From positions 434,001 to 498,000 of the forward strand of contig CAXXMM010000014.1 of the NCBI GenBank assembly GCA_963676385.2: a stretch of 64,000 bases of DNA, given 5' to 3'. A model generated the notes under the pieces. The model did no database searches, was not told where the DNA came from, and saw only the letters and a program-made list of their open reading frames with translations. The position numbers and the translations under genes were made by a program. The stretch is from UBA1422 sp963676385. GTDB taxonomy: Bacteria > Bacillota > Clostridia > Peptostreptococcales > Anaerovoracaceae. The first letter of the stretch is position 1. Each line of letters opens with the position of its first letter. This document shows positions 8,323 to 18,508 of the stretch, one piece after another.

Positions 8323-9530
8323 AACCCATTGGTGTTTCACAACTCAATGCATATATTAAACGAGTTCTGCAAACGGATCCATTGTTAGGGCAGGTTTCCG
8401 TATTGGGAGAAATTTCCAATTTAAAATATCACGATTCGGGCCATGTTTACTTTAGTCTCAAAGATAATGGTGGAAAAATTAACTGTTTTTTGCCACAAAA
8501 CGTTGCAAATGGAATGCCTACATTACTGGAAGATGGAATGGAAATTATCGCAACGGGTCATGTTTCAGTATTTGAACGGGGTGGATACTATTCTCTCCAA
8601 ATTAAGGCAGTAGAATTATCAGGTCTTGGAGACTTGGGAATCGCTTTTGACCAACTGAAGAAAAAGCTTTTGGAGGAAGGACTATTTGATGCAAGCCACA
8701 AGAAAGCACTGCCACGCTTCCCGGCACAAATTGCCATTGTCACATCCGGCACCGGAGCCGCGCTTCAGGATATGCTTAAAATAATTACTGAAAAGAATAA
8801 CGTTGTTGATATCCTTGTGTACCCCGTTCTTGTTCAAGGCCCTAATGCGGCAGCTGACATTGCAGCCGGTATCCAATCCGTCAACCGATTATTTCCCCAA
8901 ACCGACGTAATGATTGTGGGCCGGGGCGGAGGTTCTTTGGAAGAATTATGGGCATTCAACGAAGAAGCGGTGGCTAGAAGCATTTTTCAATCCCAAATAC
9001 CCATTATTTCTGCAGTAGGTCATGAAACGGATGTGACTATCGCAGATTTTGTGGCAGATGCTCGAGGAGAAACCCCTACTGCGGCAGCCGCCATGGCGGT
9101 TCCAAATACCAATGAGTTGCGGGAATATATTGATTTTATGGATGGAAAAATCCTTGAAAATTTTCACTACTATTTGGACAAAAAAAGACAGGAACTGGCT
9201 AATTTAAATTTTGAAACGTTTCACAAAGAGATATTAAACAGAATAGAAGTTCTTGGCTTTCAGTTAACAAAGCAGCGAGACCAAATAAACCTGCAAATGG
9301 AGAAAAAAATAGAAGGATACACCAATTTTATTTGGGAAAAATATTTACTGCTGGAACATTTGAATCCAAAAGCCATTATGAAAATGGGGTATTCTGCAAT
9401 CCTGTCTAAACAAGGGAAATTAATAACCGGCATTGAAGAACTTCATGTGAACACAGAGATATCATTAATTTTAGCTGACGGAACTGCAAATGCTTCCATT
9501 CGTCAAATTGGGAGGAAAGAAAATGAATAA
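8313..9530 (+). CDS. xseA: Exodeoxyribonuclease VII large subunit
   Basis: Catalytic subunit of the single-strand exonuclease; 405 aa. The N-terminal OB fold (about residues 8-100) includes VLGEISNLKYHDSGHVYFSLKD. The nuclease domain contains FPAQIAIVTSGTGAALQDML, the GRGGGSLEELWAFNEE block, and GHETDVTIADFVADARGETPTAAA split across residues 230-255. A C-terminal coiled-coil region follows. GGGAGGC lies 8 bases before the chosen ATG. It overlaps the TsaD-like gene by 10 bases and xseB by 8. Confidence 0.96.
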   Translation: MAMKPIGVSQLNAYIKRVLQTDPLLGQVSVLGEISNLKYHDSGHVYFSLKDNGGKINCFLPQNVANGMPTLLEDGMEIIATGHVSVFERGGYYSLQIKAVELSGLGDLGIAFDQLKKKLLEEGLFDASHKKALPRFPAQIAIVTSGTGAALQDMLKIITEKNNVVDILVYPVLVQGPNAAADIAAGIQSVNRLFPQTDVMIVGRGGGSLEELWAFNEEAVARSIFQSQIPIISAVGHETDVTIADFVADARGETPTAAAAMAVPNTNELREYIDFMDGKILENFHYYLDKKRQELANLNFETFHKEILNRIEVLGFQLTKQRDQINLQMEKKIEGYTNFIWEKYLLLEHLNPKAIMKMGYSAILSKQGKLITGIEELHVNTEISLILADGTANASIRQIGRKENE

Positions 9531-9714
9531 AGAATCAGCAATGACCTTTGAAACTGCCATGGAAAAACTGGAAAAAGCAGCTGACAATCTTAAAAACGAA
9601 AGTATTACGCTGGAAGATGCACTGAAAAACTATGAAGAAGGCGTTGAGTATTATAAAAAATGCGATGCAATATTGCGTGATGCAAAACAAAAAATTGAAA
9701 CCTACTCAAAGTAG
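9523..9714 (+). CDS. xseB: Exodeoxyribonuclease VII small subunit
   Basis: 63 aa small helical subunit that binds the XseA coiled coil. Signature residues are MTFETAMEKLEKAADNLK and SITLEDALKNYEEGVEYYKKCD. The ATG at 9523 is chosen because GGGAGGAAAG sits 8 bases upstream; an earlier in-frame ATG at 9490 would give an unrelated head inside xseA. The 8-base overlap with xseA suggests coupled synthesis of the two subunits. Confidence 0.94.
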   Translation: MNKESAMTFETAMEKLEKAADNLKNESITLEDALKNYEEGVEYYKKCDAILRDAKQKIETYSK

Positions 9715-9726
9715 AGGAGAACCGCC

Positions 9727-10620
9727 ATGAATGAAGATTATTTACGCTATAAAGAATTGGTTGAATCACATCTTTTGGATTTCTTGCCTGAAGTGGATTC
9801 AAAAAGTATGACAATTTGCGAAGCGATTCGGTATAGCCTGACTGCAGGTGGAAAACGAATCCGTCCCGCATTATTGTTGGGAGCCTGTGAGTTTTGCGGT
9901 GGTGATATTAGACAGGCCATTCCTTATGCATGTGCCATTGAATATGTACACACCTATTCCCTGATACACGATGATTTGCCTGCTATGGACAATGACGATT
10001 TGCGGCGAGGGCTTCCTACAAACCATAAAGTGTTTGGAGATGCCATGGCCATCCTTGCAGGTGATGGCCTGCTAAATTCTGCATTTGAAGTCATGTACAG
10101 AGATTTGTTCTTGTACTTTGATGATCCAACAAGTATGAAACGTCGAATCCGGGCCAGTTATGAAATTTCCAAAGGTGCCGGATGCCGAGGTATGGTTGCA
10201 GGACAAGCGGCGGACATTGAAGGGGAAGGAAAACACTATTCCAAAGAAATGCTGGATTATATCCATATCAATAAAACCGGAGCGTTGATTGTAGCTGCCA
10301 TTCGAGCTGGTGCTCATTTGGGAGACGCCAACGAAGAAACCATGACAAGACTTACCGAGTATGCAGAAAACTTAGGGTTGGCATTTCAGATTGTAGATGA
10401 CATTTTAGATATTGTGGGGGAAGAGTCCGAAATGGGAAAGAAAAAAGGCATAGATGAAATTAATCACAAATCAACCTATCCGGCGCTCTATGGTCTAGAT
10501 AAATCCTATGAAAGAATGCATCAATTGACAGAACGGGCAATAGAGATTATGGCTCCCTATTACGACAACGCAGAATTTTTCACAAAACTGGTTCGAGAGT
10601 TAGAAAACCGCACACAATAA
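9727..10620 (+). CDS. ispA: Farnesyl/geranyl diphosphate synthase
   Basis: Short-chain trans-prenyl diphosphate synthase condensing IPP with allylic diphosphates; 297 aa. The first Asp-rich motif is HDDLPAMDNDDLRRG, the second is DDILD in IVDDILDIVG, and the substrate-lysine segment GGKRIRPALLL is present. It follows xseB by 12 bases with its own AGAGGAGA site, and precedes dxs, the usual Firmicutes order linking isoprenoid genes to exonuclease VII. Confidence 0.95.
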   Translation: MNEDYLRYKELVESHLLDFLPEVDSKSMTICEAIRYSLTAGGKRIRPALLLGACEFCGGDIRQAIPYACAIEYVHTYSLIHDDLPAMDNDDLRRGLPTNHKVFGDAMAILAGDGLLNSAFEVMYRDLFLYFDDPTSMKRRIRASYEISKGAGCRGMVAGQAADIEGEGKHYSKEMLDYIHINKTGALIVAAIRAGAHLGDANEETMTRLTEYAENLGLAFQIVDDILDIVGEESEMGKKKGIDEINHKSTYPALYGLDKSYERMHQLTERAIEIMAPYYDNAEFFTKLVRELENRTQ

Positions 10621-10655
10621 AGTGAGCCACTCACAATCCAAAGGAGCATGTCTGG

Positions 10656-12524
10656 ATGAGCAAAAATATATGTGACTATAAATTCCCTGAAGACTTAAAA
10701 GAAATGTCTTTTTCCCAGCTAAATGGACTAGCCGGTGATATTAGGCATTTCTTAATTGACCATTTATCAAAGACAGGTGGACATTTGGCTTCAAATTTGG
10801 GTGTTGTGGAGCTTACTTTGGCGTTACACAAGACTTTTGATAGCCCTCGTGATAAATTAATATGGGACGTTGGCCATCAATCCTATGTACATAAAATATT
10901 GACAGGACGGGCAGAAGGATTTGACACACTGAGACAAATGGATGGACTTAGTGGTTTTCCCAAATCTTCCGAAAGTCCTCATGATATTTTTGATACCGGA
11001 CATGCCAGCAATTCTATTTCCATCGCTGCCGGATTGGCAAAAGCTCGTGATTTAGCTGGAGAATCTTACCATACGGTAGCTATTATAGGGGATGGGGCAT
11101 TAACCGGCGGTTTGTCTTACGAAGGACTGAACAACATTGGAGGATCAAAATCAAGGGTTATTGTAATACTGAATGATAATGGAATGTCCATTTCAAAAAA
11201 CATCGGCGGCGTATCTCGTCATTTGAACAAAGTACGAGTTTCTGCAGGATATTATCGATTTAAAACCCGTGTTAGAAAAATCACTCAAGGGATTCCCGGT
11301 GTAGGAGTCGGAATCTATTCTGGAATACAAGGAATTCGAAACACGATAAAATATGCCATTGTGGACGGAGTTATTTTTGAACAGCTTGGTATTACCTACA
11401 TGGGACCCATTGATGGTCATAATATTAAAATGCTAACTGAAAGCATGGAACTTGCCAAACAAGCCAAAGGACCGGTTCTTATCCATGTTCTTACCGAAAA
11501 AGGAAAGGGATACAAGAATGCCGAGTTATTTCCGGGGAAATTTCATGGCACAGGTCCCTTCGATCCGGATACAGGCTGTGTCCTAAAGCCATCAGTAACT
11601 GCCAGTTACTCTGAGATTTTTGGAGATAAATTAACGCGTATGGCTGAACGTGATCCAAAAATTGTAGCAATCACCGCCGCTATGACAGATGGAACCGGCC
11701 TATTTAAATTTGCTTGCAGATTTCCTAATCGGATTTTTGATGTAGGAATTGCGGAGGGGCATGCTGTAACTTTTGCCGCCGGTTTGGCTGCGGGAGGGAT
11801 GAAGCCTTTCGTAGCAATCTATTCCACATTTTTGCAACGAGGATATGACCAAGTTTTAATAGACGTTTGCCTACAAAACTTACCGGTTGTATTTGCCATA
11901 GATCGTGCCGGCAACGTTGGCGCCGATGGAGAAACTCACCACGGTTTATTTGATATTGCTTTTTTGAAATCCATGCCAAATATGACCTTGCTGGCTCCAA
12001 GAGATGGAGTGGAACTGGAAGAGATGATGGAATACGCACTAACCCATACAGGCCCTTGTGCTATTCGATATCCCAGAGGTGCCAGCGAAAAGTTAACCGC
12101 AATCCGAACCCCTGTTGAGGAAGGCAGCCAGATTATTGTAGAAGGCAAAGATTTGACTATTTTTGCTTTGGGCAACATGGTTCCTACCGCCATCAAGGTA
12201 AAGGCCTTGCTGGCAGAATCCGGGATTGATGCCGGCATTGTTAACCCTCGATTCGTAAAACCCATGGACACCCAAACCCTCCTTAATACGGCCAACACCT
12301 CTCCTTGGATTGTTACTTTGGAGGATCATGTTCTTCTGGGAGGATATGGAGAACAGGTGGCCGCATATCTGAAAGAACATGATTTGCCAACCCGAATTTT
12401 GACCCTTGGTTGGCCGGACTGTTTTATCGAACACGGTTCCTGCAATCAACTGAACACTTTGTATCAACTGGATCCCAAGGGAATCACAGAAAGGATTTTA
12501 AACGCCATTGAAAGAACGTCTTGA
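10656..12524 (+). CDS. dxs: 1-deoxy-D-xylulose-5-phosphate synthase
   Basis: First enzyme of the MEP isoprenoid pathway, making DXP from pyruvate and glyceraldehyde 3-phosphate with ThDP; 622 aa. Visible features are HLASNLGVVELTLALH near residue 42, WDVGHQSYVHKILTGR, the ThDP motif GDGALTGG (145-152), the catalytic Glu region DVGIAEGHAVTFAAG, and the C-terminal transketolase domain. An AAGGAG site lies 9 bases before the ATG. With ispA it shows that the organism makes isoprenoids by the MEP route. It overlaps tlyA by 17 bases. Confidence 0.97.
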   Translation: MSKNICDYKFPEDLKEMSFSQLNGLAGDIRHFLIDHLSKTGGHLASNLGVVELTLALHKTFDSPRDKLIWDVGHQSYVHKILTGRAEGFDTLRQMDGLSGFPKSSESPHDIFDTGHASNSISIAAGLAKARDLAGESYHTVAIIGDGALTGGLSYEGLNNIGGSKSRVIVILNDNGMSISKNIGGVSRHLNKVRVSAGYYRFKTRVRKITQGIPGVGVGIYSGIQGIRNTIKYAIVDGVIFEQLGITYMGPIDGHNIKMLTESMELAKQAKGPVLIHVLTEKGKGYKNAELFPGKFHGTGPFDPDTGCVLKPSVTASYSEIFGDKLTRMAERDPKIVAITAAMTDGTGLFKFACRFPNRIFDVGIAEGHAVTFAAGLAAGGMKPFVAIYSTFLQRGYDQVLIDVCLQNLPVVFAIDRAGNVGADGETHHGLFDIAFLKSMPNMTLLAPRDGVELEEMMEYALTHTGPCAIRYPRGASEKLTAIRTPVEEGSQIIVEGKDLTIFALGNMVPTAIKVKALLAESGIDAGIVNPRFVKPMDTQTLLNTANTSPWIVTLEDHVLLGGYGEQVAAYLKEHDLPTRILTLGWPDCFIEHGSCNQLNTLYQLDPKGITERILNAIERTS

Positions 12525-13290
12525 TGTATTGTTGGTAGAAAAAGGTTTTTTTCCATCTCGCGAAAAGGCAAAAGCTTCTGTGATGGCTGGTTTAGTATAC
12601 GTGGACGAAATACCAGTTGACAAGGCGGGGAACATGACCGATCCAAATTCAGTGCTACGCGTAAAGGAACCGCTGTGTCCCTATGTCAGTAGGGGTGGTT
12701 TGAAATTAGAGAAAGCAATTCAGTTCTTTGAATTGGACTTGACCAATAAGATTGCCATGGATATGGGCGCATCTACCGGCGGATTTACCGATTGCATGCT
12801 AAAAAATGGTGCCTCAAAAGTATATGCTATTGACGTGGGATATGGACAGCTTGACTGGAAACTGCGAAATGACACCCGCGTGGTCACCATGGAAAAAACA
12901 AACATTCGATATCTTGACTTGAATCTAATTACTGAACCCATTGATTTTATTTCGATAGATGTTTCCTTTATCTCTCTCCACCTGATTCTGCCGGTTGCCG
13001 CCAAGCTACTCCATCCAGAAGGACAAATTGTATGTCTGGTGAAACCTCAATTTGAAGCCGGTAGAGCGCAAGTAGGAAAAGGGGGGATCGTAAGAGATAA
13101 GGCGGTGCATCACCAAGTTATTAACAACGTGCTCCATTACGGAGAAGAAGTCAATTTGTATCCTTCTGGGTTAACCTATTCACCGGTTACCGGAGCAAAG
13201 GGCAATATTGAATATCTACTATTGTTAAACAAAAAAGAAAACAAAATCGTTGATATCAATTATGTAATAGGAGAAACAGAACACCTATGA
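12508..13290 (+). CDS. tlyA: TlyA family rRNA 2'-O-methyltransferase
   Basis: 260 aa. An N-terminal S4 RNA-binding domain (RLDVLLVEKGFFPSREKAKA, then YVSRGGLKLEKAI) precedes a FtsJ-like methyltransferase fold with MDMGASTGGFTDCML, the SAM site, and VCLVKPQFEAGR. The start is TTG at 12508, inside dxs; it gives the usual MKxRLDVLLVEKG opening, and no ATG lies nearby in frame. The family modifies 16S/23S rRNA, and hemolysin-type names are historical. It overlaps mutS by 4 bases (ATGA). The argR and recN genes often found next are missing here. Confidence 0.9.
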   Translation: MKERLDVLLVEKGFFPSREKAKASVMAGLVYVDEIPVDKAGNMTDPNSVLRVKEPLCPYVSRGGLKLEKAIQFFELDLTNKIAMDMGASTGGFTDCMLKNGASKVYAIDVGYGQLDWKLRNDTRVVTMEKTNIRYLDLNLITEPIDFISIDVSFISLHLILPVAAKLLHPEGQIVCLVKPQFEAGRAQVGKGGIVRDKAVHHQVINNVLHYGEEVNLYPSGLTYSPVTGAKGNIEYLLLLNKKENKIVDINYVIGETEHL

Positions 13291-15776
13291 AATTATCACC
13301 CATGATGCAACAATATACCGAAATCAAAAGGGAGCATGCAGATTGTATTCTTTTCTTTCGTTTAGGTGATTTTTACGAAATGTTCTTTGAAGATGCTCAT
13401 ATTGCATCCAAAGAACTGGAATTAACATTGACAGGCAAAAACTGCGGACAAGAAGAACGAGCTCCCATGTGTGGGGTGCCATTTCATGCGGCTGAAACCT
13501 ATATTAGTAAATTAGTTGACTTAGGTTACAAAGTGGCCATTTGCGAGCAGGTTGAAGATCCCGCATTGGCCAAAGGTTTGGTAAAGCGGGAAGTCATTCA
13601 AATCATTACCCCCGGAACAATTTCCAACGGTTCCATGTTAAACGAAAAGGAAAACAATTATTTGGCATCAATTTACATAGATGGGGGGATTGTTGGGTTT
13701 TCATACTGCGATATTTCCACCGGTGAATGGTACGTAACAGAGTTTCCTTTCCAAGAATCACGAGATGTTTTATATAACGAACTGGTTAGAACGGGTACAA
13801 GAGAAATTATTGTTCCTGATACTGCCACACAAAATTGGGATCTGGACGAACTGAAACAAACCAGCGGGGCATGTCTTTCTCTTTTGAACCCCGGATATTA
13901 TCAGAAAGACGCCATCATCCGTTCTATTTTTGCTCAGTTTGAAGTCCAATCAATAGTCGGTTTAGGGCTAGGGGAACTGACGAGTGGGGTGATCGCCCTA
14001 GGTGCATTGCTTCAGTATCTACTGGAAACCCAAAAACAAGGTTTAAGTCATCTAAAGCATATTCAAGTTTACCAACTAGGTGGAACCATGTCTTTGGACA
14101 AGGCAACACTTCGTAATTTAGAAATAACAGAAACTTTGTACGAAAAAAAAATTCAAGGTTCTTTGCTGGGAATATTGGATAAAACCCATACAGCCATGGG
14201 CAGCCGAAAAATGAAAAAATGGTTGCGAGAACCGCTGAATCGATGCCATGAAATCCAGGAACGTTTGGATGCCGTAGAATCTCTTGTGGAAAACTACATT
14301 ATCCGCAATAATTTAAAAGAAAGTCTGAAAGCCATTTACGATTTCGAACGACTGACCGCAAAAATTGCCTGTGGATCCGCCAACGGCAAAGACTTAATCG
14401 CGTTAAGAAATTCCCTTTTTGTCCTTCCTGAAATCAAACTTGATTTGTTGGATTGTGATAGCATCCTTCTACAGGAAATTCATGACAGTATTGAACCGTT
14501 GGAAGAGGTACATGATGACATTGAACGAGCCTTGGTTGAGGATCCACCCTATACCATAAAAGAGGGAGGCCTTATCAACTCAGGATTTTCTGAAGAACTG
14601 GATGAATTAAAAGCTTCCATCGCCGATGCCCAACTTTGGATCGCCCAATTGGAAGGAAAAGAGCGGCAGCGAACCGGGATTTCCAATCTTAAGGTAGGGT
14701 ATAATAAAGTTTTTGGATACTATATCGAGGTGACCAAATCCAAATATGATTTAATTCCGGAAAACTATATTCGTAAACAAACTTTAGTCAATGCGGAACG
14801 ATTTATTACGCCAGAATTGAAAGAGATGGAAGGTTTGGTTCTGCATGCTGAAGTTAAAATAAACCAAATGGAATACGAGATTTTTCAAAATCTGCGAAAT
14901 AATATTAAACATCATATTGATACCATTCAGCAAACTTCCAGGGCAATTTCTTCCCTTGATGTACTAGTCTCTTTTGCCGAAGTCAGCACACGACTGGGTT
15001 ATGTCAAACCTATAATCCATGAAGGAGATGAAATCCGCATTGAAAAGGGCCGTCATCCTGTTATTGAGCAAAGCATTCGTGATGGCGTCTTTGTTCCCAA
15101 TGACACCTATATTGATTGTACTCATTCTTCCATGTTGCTCATAACCGGCCCAAACATGGCCGGAAAGTCCACATACATGCGCCAGACCGCTTTAATCGTT
15201 TTAATGGCTCAAACAGGCTGTTTTGTGCCTTGTGAGGCGGCAACCATAGGGATTACCGATCGAATCTTTACCAGAATAGGCGCATCAGACAATTTAGCGC
15301 AAGGACAGAGTACCTTTTTTGTTGAAATGAGCGAATTAGCATATATTTTAAGAAGTGCCACATCCAAGAGTTTGATTTTGTTAGATGAAATCGGTAGAGG
15401 AACCAGCACTTACGATGGGTTGTCCATTGCATGGGCATTAGTGGAGTACCTATGCAACGATCAGAATAAAATCAGAACATTATTCGCAACCCACTACCAT
15501 GAGCTTACAGCTGTAGAAGACAGCTTAGATGGTTTCCATAATCTTACAGTTGATGTGGCCGATGAAAACGGAAAAATTATCTTCCTCCATAAAATTGTAG
15601 AGGGAAGTGCCAGTAAAAGTTATGGTATCCATGTGGCACAGCTGGCTGGTGTGCCCATGAAACTATTAGAAAATGCAACAATAAAGTTGTCACTTCTTGA
15701 AAATCAAAAAAAACAAGATGACGCAGCCAAACAAGATCAACAACTTTCTCTGTTTGGATTTGAGGACACAAAATGA
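13287..15776 (+). CDS. mutS: DNA mismatch repair protein MutS
   Basis: Mismatch recognition ATPase; 829 aa. The mismatch-reading domain begins LGDFYEMFFEDA, containing the Phe-x-Glu pair. The lever and clamp domains contain NLEITETLYEKKIQGSL. The ATPase has Walker A GPNMAGKST starting at G621, FFVEMSELAYILR, Walker B LILLDEIGRGTSTYDG, and FATHYHEL. The C-terminus, past residue 790, is short and Gln-rich. Start and stop both use ATGA four-base overlaps, with tlyA and mutL. Confidence 0.97.
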   Translation: MKLSPMMQQYTEIKREHADCILFFRLGDFYEMFFEDAHIASKELELTLTGKNCGQEERAPMCGVPFHAAETYISKLVDLGYKVAICEQVEDPALAKGLVKREVIQIITPGTISNGSMLNEKENNYLASIYIDGGIVGFSYCDISTGEWYVTEFPFQESRDVLYNELVRTGTREIIVPDTATQNWDLDELKQTSGACLSLLNPGYYQKDAIIRSIFAQFEVQSIVGLGLGELTSGVIALGALLQYLLETQKQGLSHLKHIQVYQLGGTMSLDKATLRNLEITETLYEKKIQGSLLGILDKTHTAMGSRKMKKWLREPLNRCHEIQERLDAVESLVENYIIRNNLKESLKAIYDFERLTAKIACGSANGKDLIALRNSLFVLPEIKLDLLDCDSILLQEIHDSIEPLEEVHDDIERALVEDPPYTIKEGGLINSGFSEELDELKASIADAQLWIAQLEGKERQRTGISNLKVGYNKVFGYYIEVTKSKYDLIPENYIRKQTLVNAERFITPELKEMEGLVLHAEVKINQMEYEIFQNLRNNIKHHIDTIQQTSRAISSLDVLVSFAEVSTRLGYVKPIIHEGDEIRIEKGRHPVIEQSIRDGVFVPNDTYIDCTHSSMLLITGPNMAGKSTYMRQTALIVLMAQTGCFVPCEAATIGITDRIFTRIGASDNLAQGQSTFFVEMSELAYILRSATSKSLILLDEIGRGTSTYDGLSIAWALVEYLCNDQNKIRTLFATHYHELTAVEDSLDGFHNLTVDVADENGKIIFLHKIVEGSASKSYGIHVAQLAGVPMKLLENATIKLSLLENQKKQDDAAKQDQQLSLFGFEDTK

Positions 15777-17572
15777 TCAAATTACTTAGTAAACAAGTAT
15801 CTGACAAAATTGCGGCAGGCGAAGTGGTGGAAAGACCGATTTCCATGGTAAAAGAATTGGTAGAAAATTCCATTGATGCTGGCGCCAATGGAATTGTCGT
15901 GGAAATTCGCAATGGAGGCAAAATATATTTACGGGTGACGGATAATGGGAATGGAATCCCAGCGGAAGAAGTATCCCTTGCTTTTCAACGACATGCCACC
16001 AGTAAAATCAACGAAGCGGAAGATTTGGATCATATTGCAACCCTAGGTTTTCGAGGTGAGGCTCTATCTAGTATTGCAGCCGTTTCTCGTACGGAGTTGA
16101 TTACCAAATACAAATCGGAAAAAATGGGAACACGGCTATTTATTGAGGGGGGAACAATCATTGAAGAGACCAAAACCGGCTGTCCTGATGGAACCACAAT
16201 CATTGTTCGTGATCTCTTTTACAATACCCCTGCAAGACTTAAATTTCTCAAGTCAGATGCCACCGAAAGCGGTCTAATTATTGAATTTGTCAGTCAGATA
16301 GCCCTCGCTTATCCCCAAATTAGATTTCGAATGATTAACAACCAGCAAACTTTGTTTTCTACCCCGGGGAATGGGGATCGCCGCCAAGTGATTCACACAT
16401 TATATGGCCGTATCAATAGCGAAAAATTAATACATATTCAAGAAACCATTGGCCCTTATCTTATAGAAGGGTATATTTCCGATCCAGGGGAGCACCGTTC
16501 AAACCGGAAGGACCAGTACTATTATGTAAATGGACGTGTGATTCATAATAAAATAATGGAGCGGGCTGTAGATCAAGCTTATCGTCAAAGACTGTTTGAT
16601 GGAAGACACCCCATTTCATATATATTTTTGGAGATACCTCCCGAAGAGGTGGATGTAAACATTCATCCAAATAAAAAAGAAGTCCGGTTCCATCGGGAAG
16701 GCGAAGTAGAAACTTTTATTAGGGATGCACTTTTCAATGGACTTCAACGTCCGGAGGCAATTCCCTCCATTTATCCAAAGGAGCTTCCCAAGAAAGAAGA
16801 AGCAGAAAAAGTAACAGTAGAATCTTACGTTCACGAGCAAGTTGACATAAAATCATTATTGTCATCATTGAGGGGTGGTAGTAGCACTCTTGAAGAAAAA
16901 GGATTCAATCCAGAATCAAACTCCTACAAGGTCAGACGGGATGAAGAGAACCGCAACTCACCGGTACCACCTGAGATTTCTTCCACTCATCGATTTCATC
17001 CGGAATTTCTCACACCTCTTGGGGTTGCTTTTGGCACCTACATTTTGGCCACCGATGAAGACAACCTATACCTAATTGATCAACATGCTGCCCATGAACG
17101 TATTCTGTTCGAAAAGATATTTGCCCAAATGGAAAACAAAGAGAAGGTTCATCAAACCTTATTAATCCCATTTACCGTGACCTGTTCTGTGGCTGAATCA
17201 TTAAATGCCGACAATTGGATGTCAGTTTTACATCAAATCGGCTATACGTTGGAATCCTTTGGCCCTTCCACTTATATTGTGAAGGAAATCCCAGGATTTC
17301 TCTCCTTTGAAATTGCCCAACGATTTCTCTCCGATTTTTTAGATAACGTCTTGTCAGAGGACCAATTCTCTGACCACAATCTGCTGATTCAGGCTGCATC
17401 TAAAGCCTGTAAAGAAGCTGTAAAAGGGAATGAACACCTAACAAATGAAGAGATTCAGGGGCTTCTTTCAAGTTTAAGTTTATGCGAAAATCCAATGTCT
17501 TGTCCCCACGGACGTCCAACGTTTATTCGACTGTCTCAGGGAGAAATCGAAAGAAAATTCAGGAGGACATAA
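15773..17572 (+). CDS. mutL: DNA mismatch repair endonuclease MutL
   Basis: 599 aa GHKL ATPase coordinating mismatch repair. N-terminal motifs are IAAGEVVERPISMVKELVEN (shown as landmarks for residues 11-30), DNGNGIP, TLGFRGEALSSI and GTTIIVRDLFYNTPAR. The C-terminal domain holds DQHAAHERILFE, matching the DQHAx2Ex4E metal site of nicking-competent MutL, plus ACK and CPHGRP. The organism therefore likely uses MutL nicking rather than MutH. A variable linker spans about residues 325-405. It ends 3 bases before miaA. Confidence 0.97.
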   Translation: MIKLLSKQVSDKIAAGEVVERPISMVKELVENSIDAGANGIVVEIRNGGKIYLRVTDNGNGIPAEEVSLAFQRHATSKINEAEDLDHIATLGFRGEALSSIAAVSRTELITKYKSEKMGTRLFIEGGTIIEETKTGCPDGTTIIVRDLFYNTPARLKFLKSDATESGLIIEFVSQIALAYPQIRFRMINNQQTLFSTPGNGDRRQVIHTLYGRINSEKLIHIQETIGPYLIEGYISDPGEHRSNRKDQYYYVNGRVIHNKIMERAVDQAYRQRLFDGRHPISYIFLEIPPEEVDVNIHPNKKEVRFHREGEVETFIRDALFNGLQRPEAIPSIYPKELPKKEEAEKVTVESYVHEQVDIKSLLSSLRGGSSTLEEKGFNPESNSYKVRRDEENRNSPVPPEISSTHRFHPEFLTPLGVAFGTYILATDEDNLYLIDQHAAHERILFEKIFAQMENKEKVHQTLLIPFTVTCSVAESLNADNWMSVLHQIGYTLESFGPSTYIVKEIPGFLSFEIAQRFLSDFLDNVLSEDQFSDHNLLIQAASKACKEAVKGNEHLTNEEIQGLLSSLSLCENPMSCPHGRPTFIRLSQGEIERKFRRT

Positions 17573-17575
17573 GGA

Positions 17576-18508
17576 TTGAGTGATAACATTATTGTAATTG
17601 CAGGTCCAACGGCCGTTGGAAAAACAAAAGTATCTATTGACCTGGCCCTCAGAATCAATGGAGAAATTGTATCTTGCGACTCCATGCAGTTGTATCAATA
17701 TATGGATATTGGGAGCGCCAAGCCAACATCAGCGGAACGGCAAATGGTTCAGCATTATTTGATTGATGAAATTGATCCTCGGGATCCCTTTTCAGTGGCC
17801 ATTTATCAGAAATTAGCAAAAAAATACATTTTTGAAATTTTTCATCATCACAAAACGCCTCTTGTCACTGGTGGAACTGGGCTTTACCTGAATTCTCTCC
17901 TTTATGATATGGATTTTGGTGCTCGCCCCGGTGACGAACAATATCGTAACGAGATGTTTGACTTTGCCCATCAAGAAGGAAACGACGCCTTGCATGGAAA
18001 ACTACAACAGGTTGATCCTGTATCGGCAAACCGCATCCATCCAAACAATACAAAACGGGTTGTTCGTGCCCTTGAAGCCTTTCATTTCAACGGAACAGGC
18101 CTTTCTGATTTTAGTTCAGTCAATAAAAAAACCTTGGATTATGGAGCAATCCTAATTGGATTAACTAGGCCAAGAGAACAGCTATATGGAAGAATCGATC
18201 AACGAGTGGATGAATTGATGGAGGCAGGTCTATTAGATGAAGTGAAACATTTGCAAACCTTAGGATTCACTTCAAAAGACATTGCAATGAAGGGCATTGG
18301 ATATAAGGAATTACTGGATTATTTATCCGGGGCATATGATTTACCTAAAGCTGTTGAACAAATCAAAATAAATACACGGCACTTTGCAAAACGGCAAATG
18401 ACATGGTTTAAGCGGTACCCGGAGATGCATTGGTTTGAAATAGAAGAAAACGAAAGTGAATCGGAAACAGTGGAGAAAATTGTCCTATGGCTCAACGAAA
18501 AAAGGTAA
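17576..18508 (+). CDS. miaA: tRNA dimethylallyltransferase
   Basis: Transfers a dimethylallyl group to N6 of A37 in tRNAs reading UNN codons; 310 aa. Signatures are the P-loop GPTAVGKTK, DSMQLYQYMDIGSAKP, and LVTGGTGLYLNSL. The start is TTG at 17576, preceded by AGGAGG at 17561-17566; no upstream ATG fits. It consumes DMAPP, tying it to the isoprenoid genes upstream. In many Firmicutes hfq follows miaA; here a Xer-like recombinase overlaps it by 22 bases instead. Confidence 0.95.
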   Translation: MSDNIIVIAGPTAVGKTKVSIDLALRINGEIVSCDSMQLYQYMDIGSAKPTSAERQMVQHYLIDEIDPRDPFSVAIYQKLAKKYIFEIFHHHKTPLVTGGTGLYLNSLLYDMDFGARPGDEQYRNEMFDFAHQEGNDALHGKLQQVDPVSANRIHPNNTKRVVRALEAFHFNGTGLSDFSSVNKKTLDYGAILIGLTRPREQLYGRIDQRVDELMEAGLLDEVKHLQTLGFTSKDIAMKGIGYKELLDYLSGAYDLPKAVEQIKINTRHFAKRQMTWFKRYPEMHWFEIEENESESETVEKIVLWLNEKR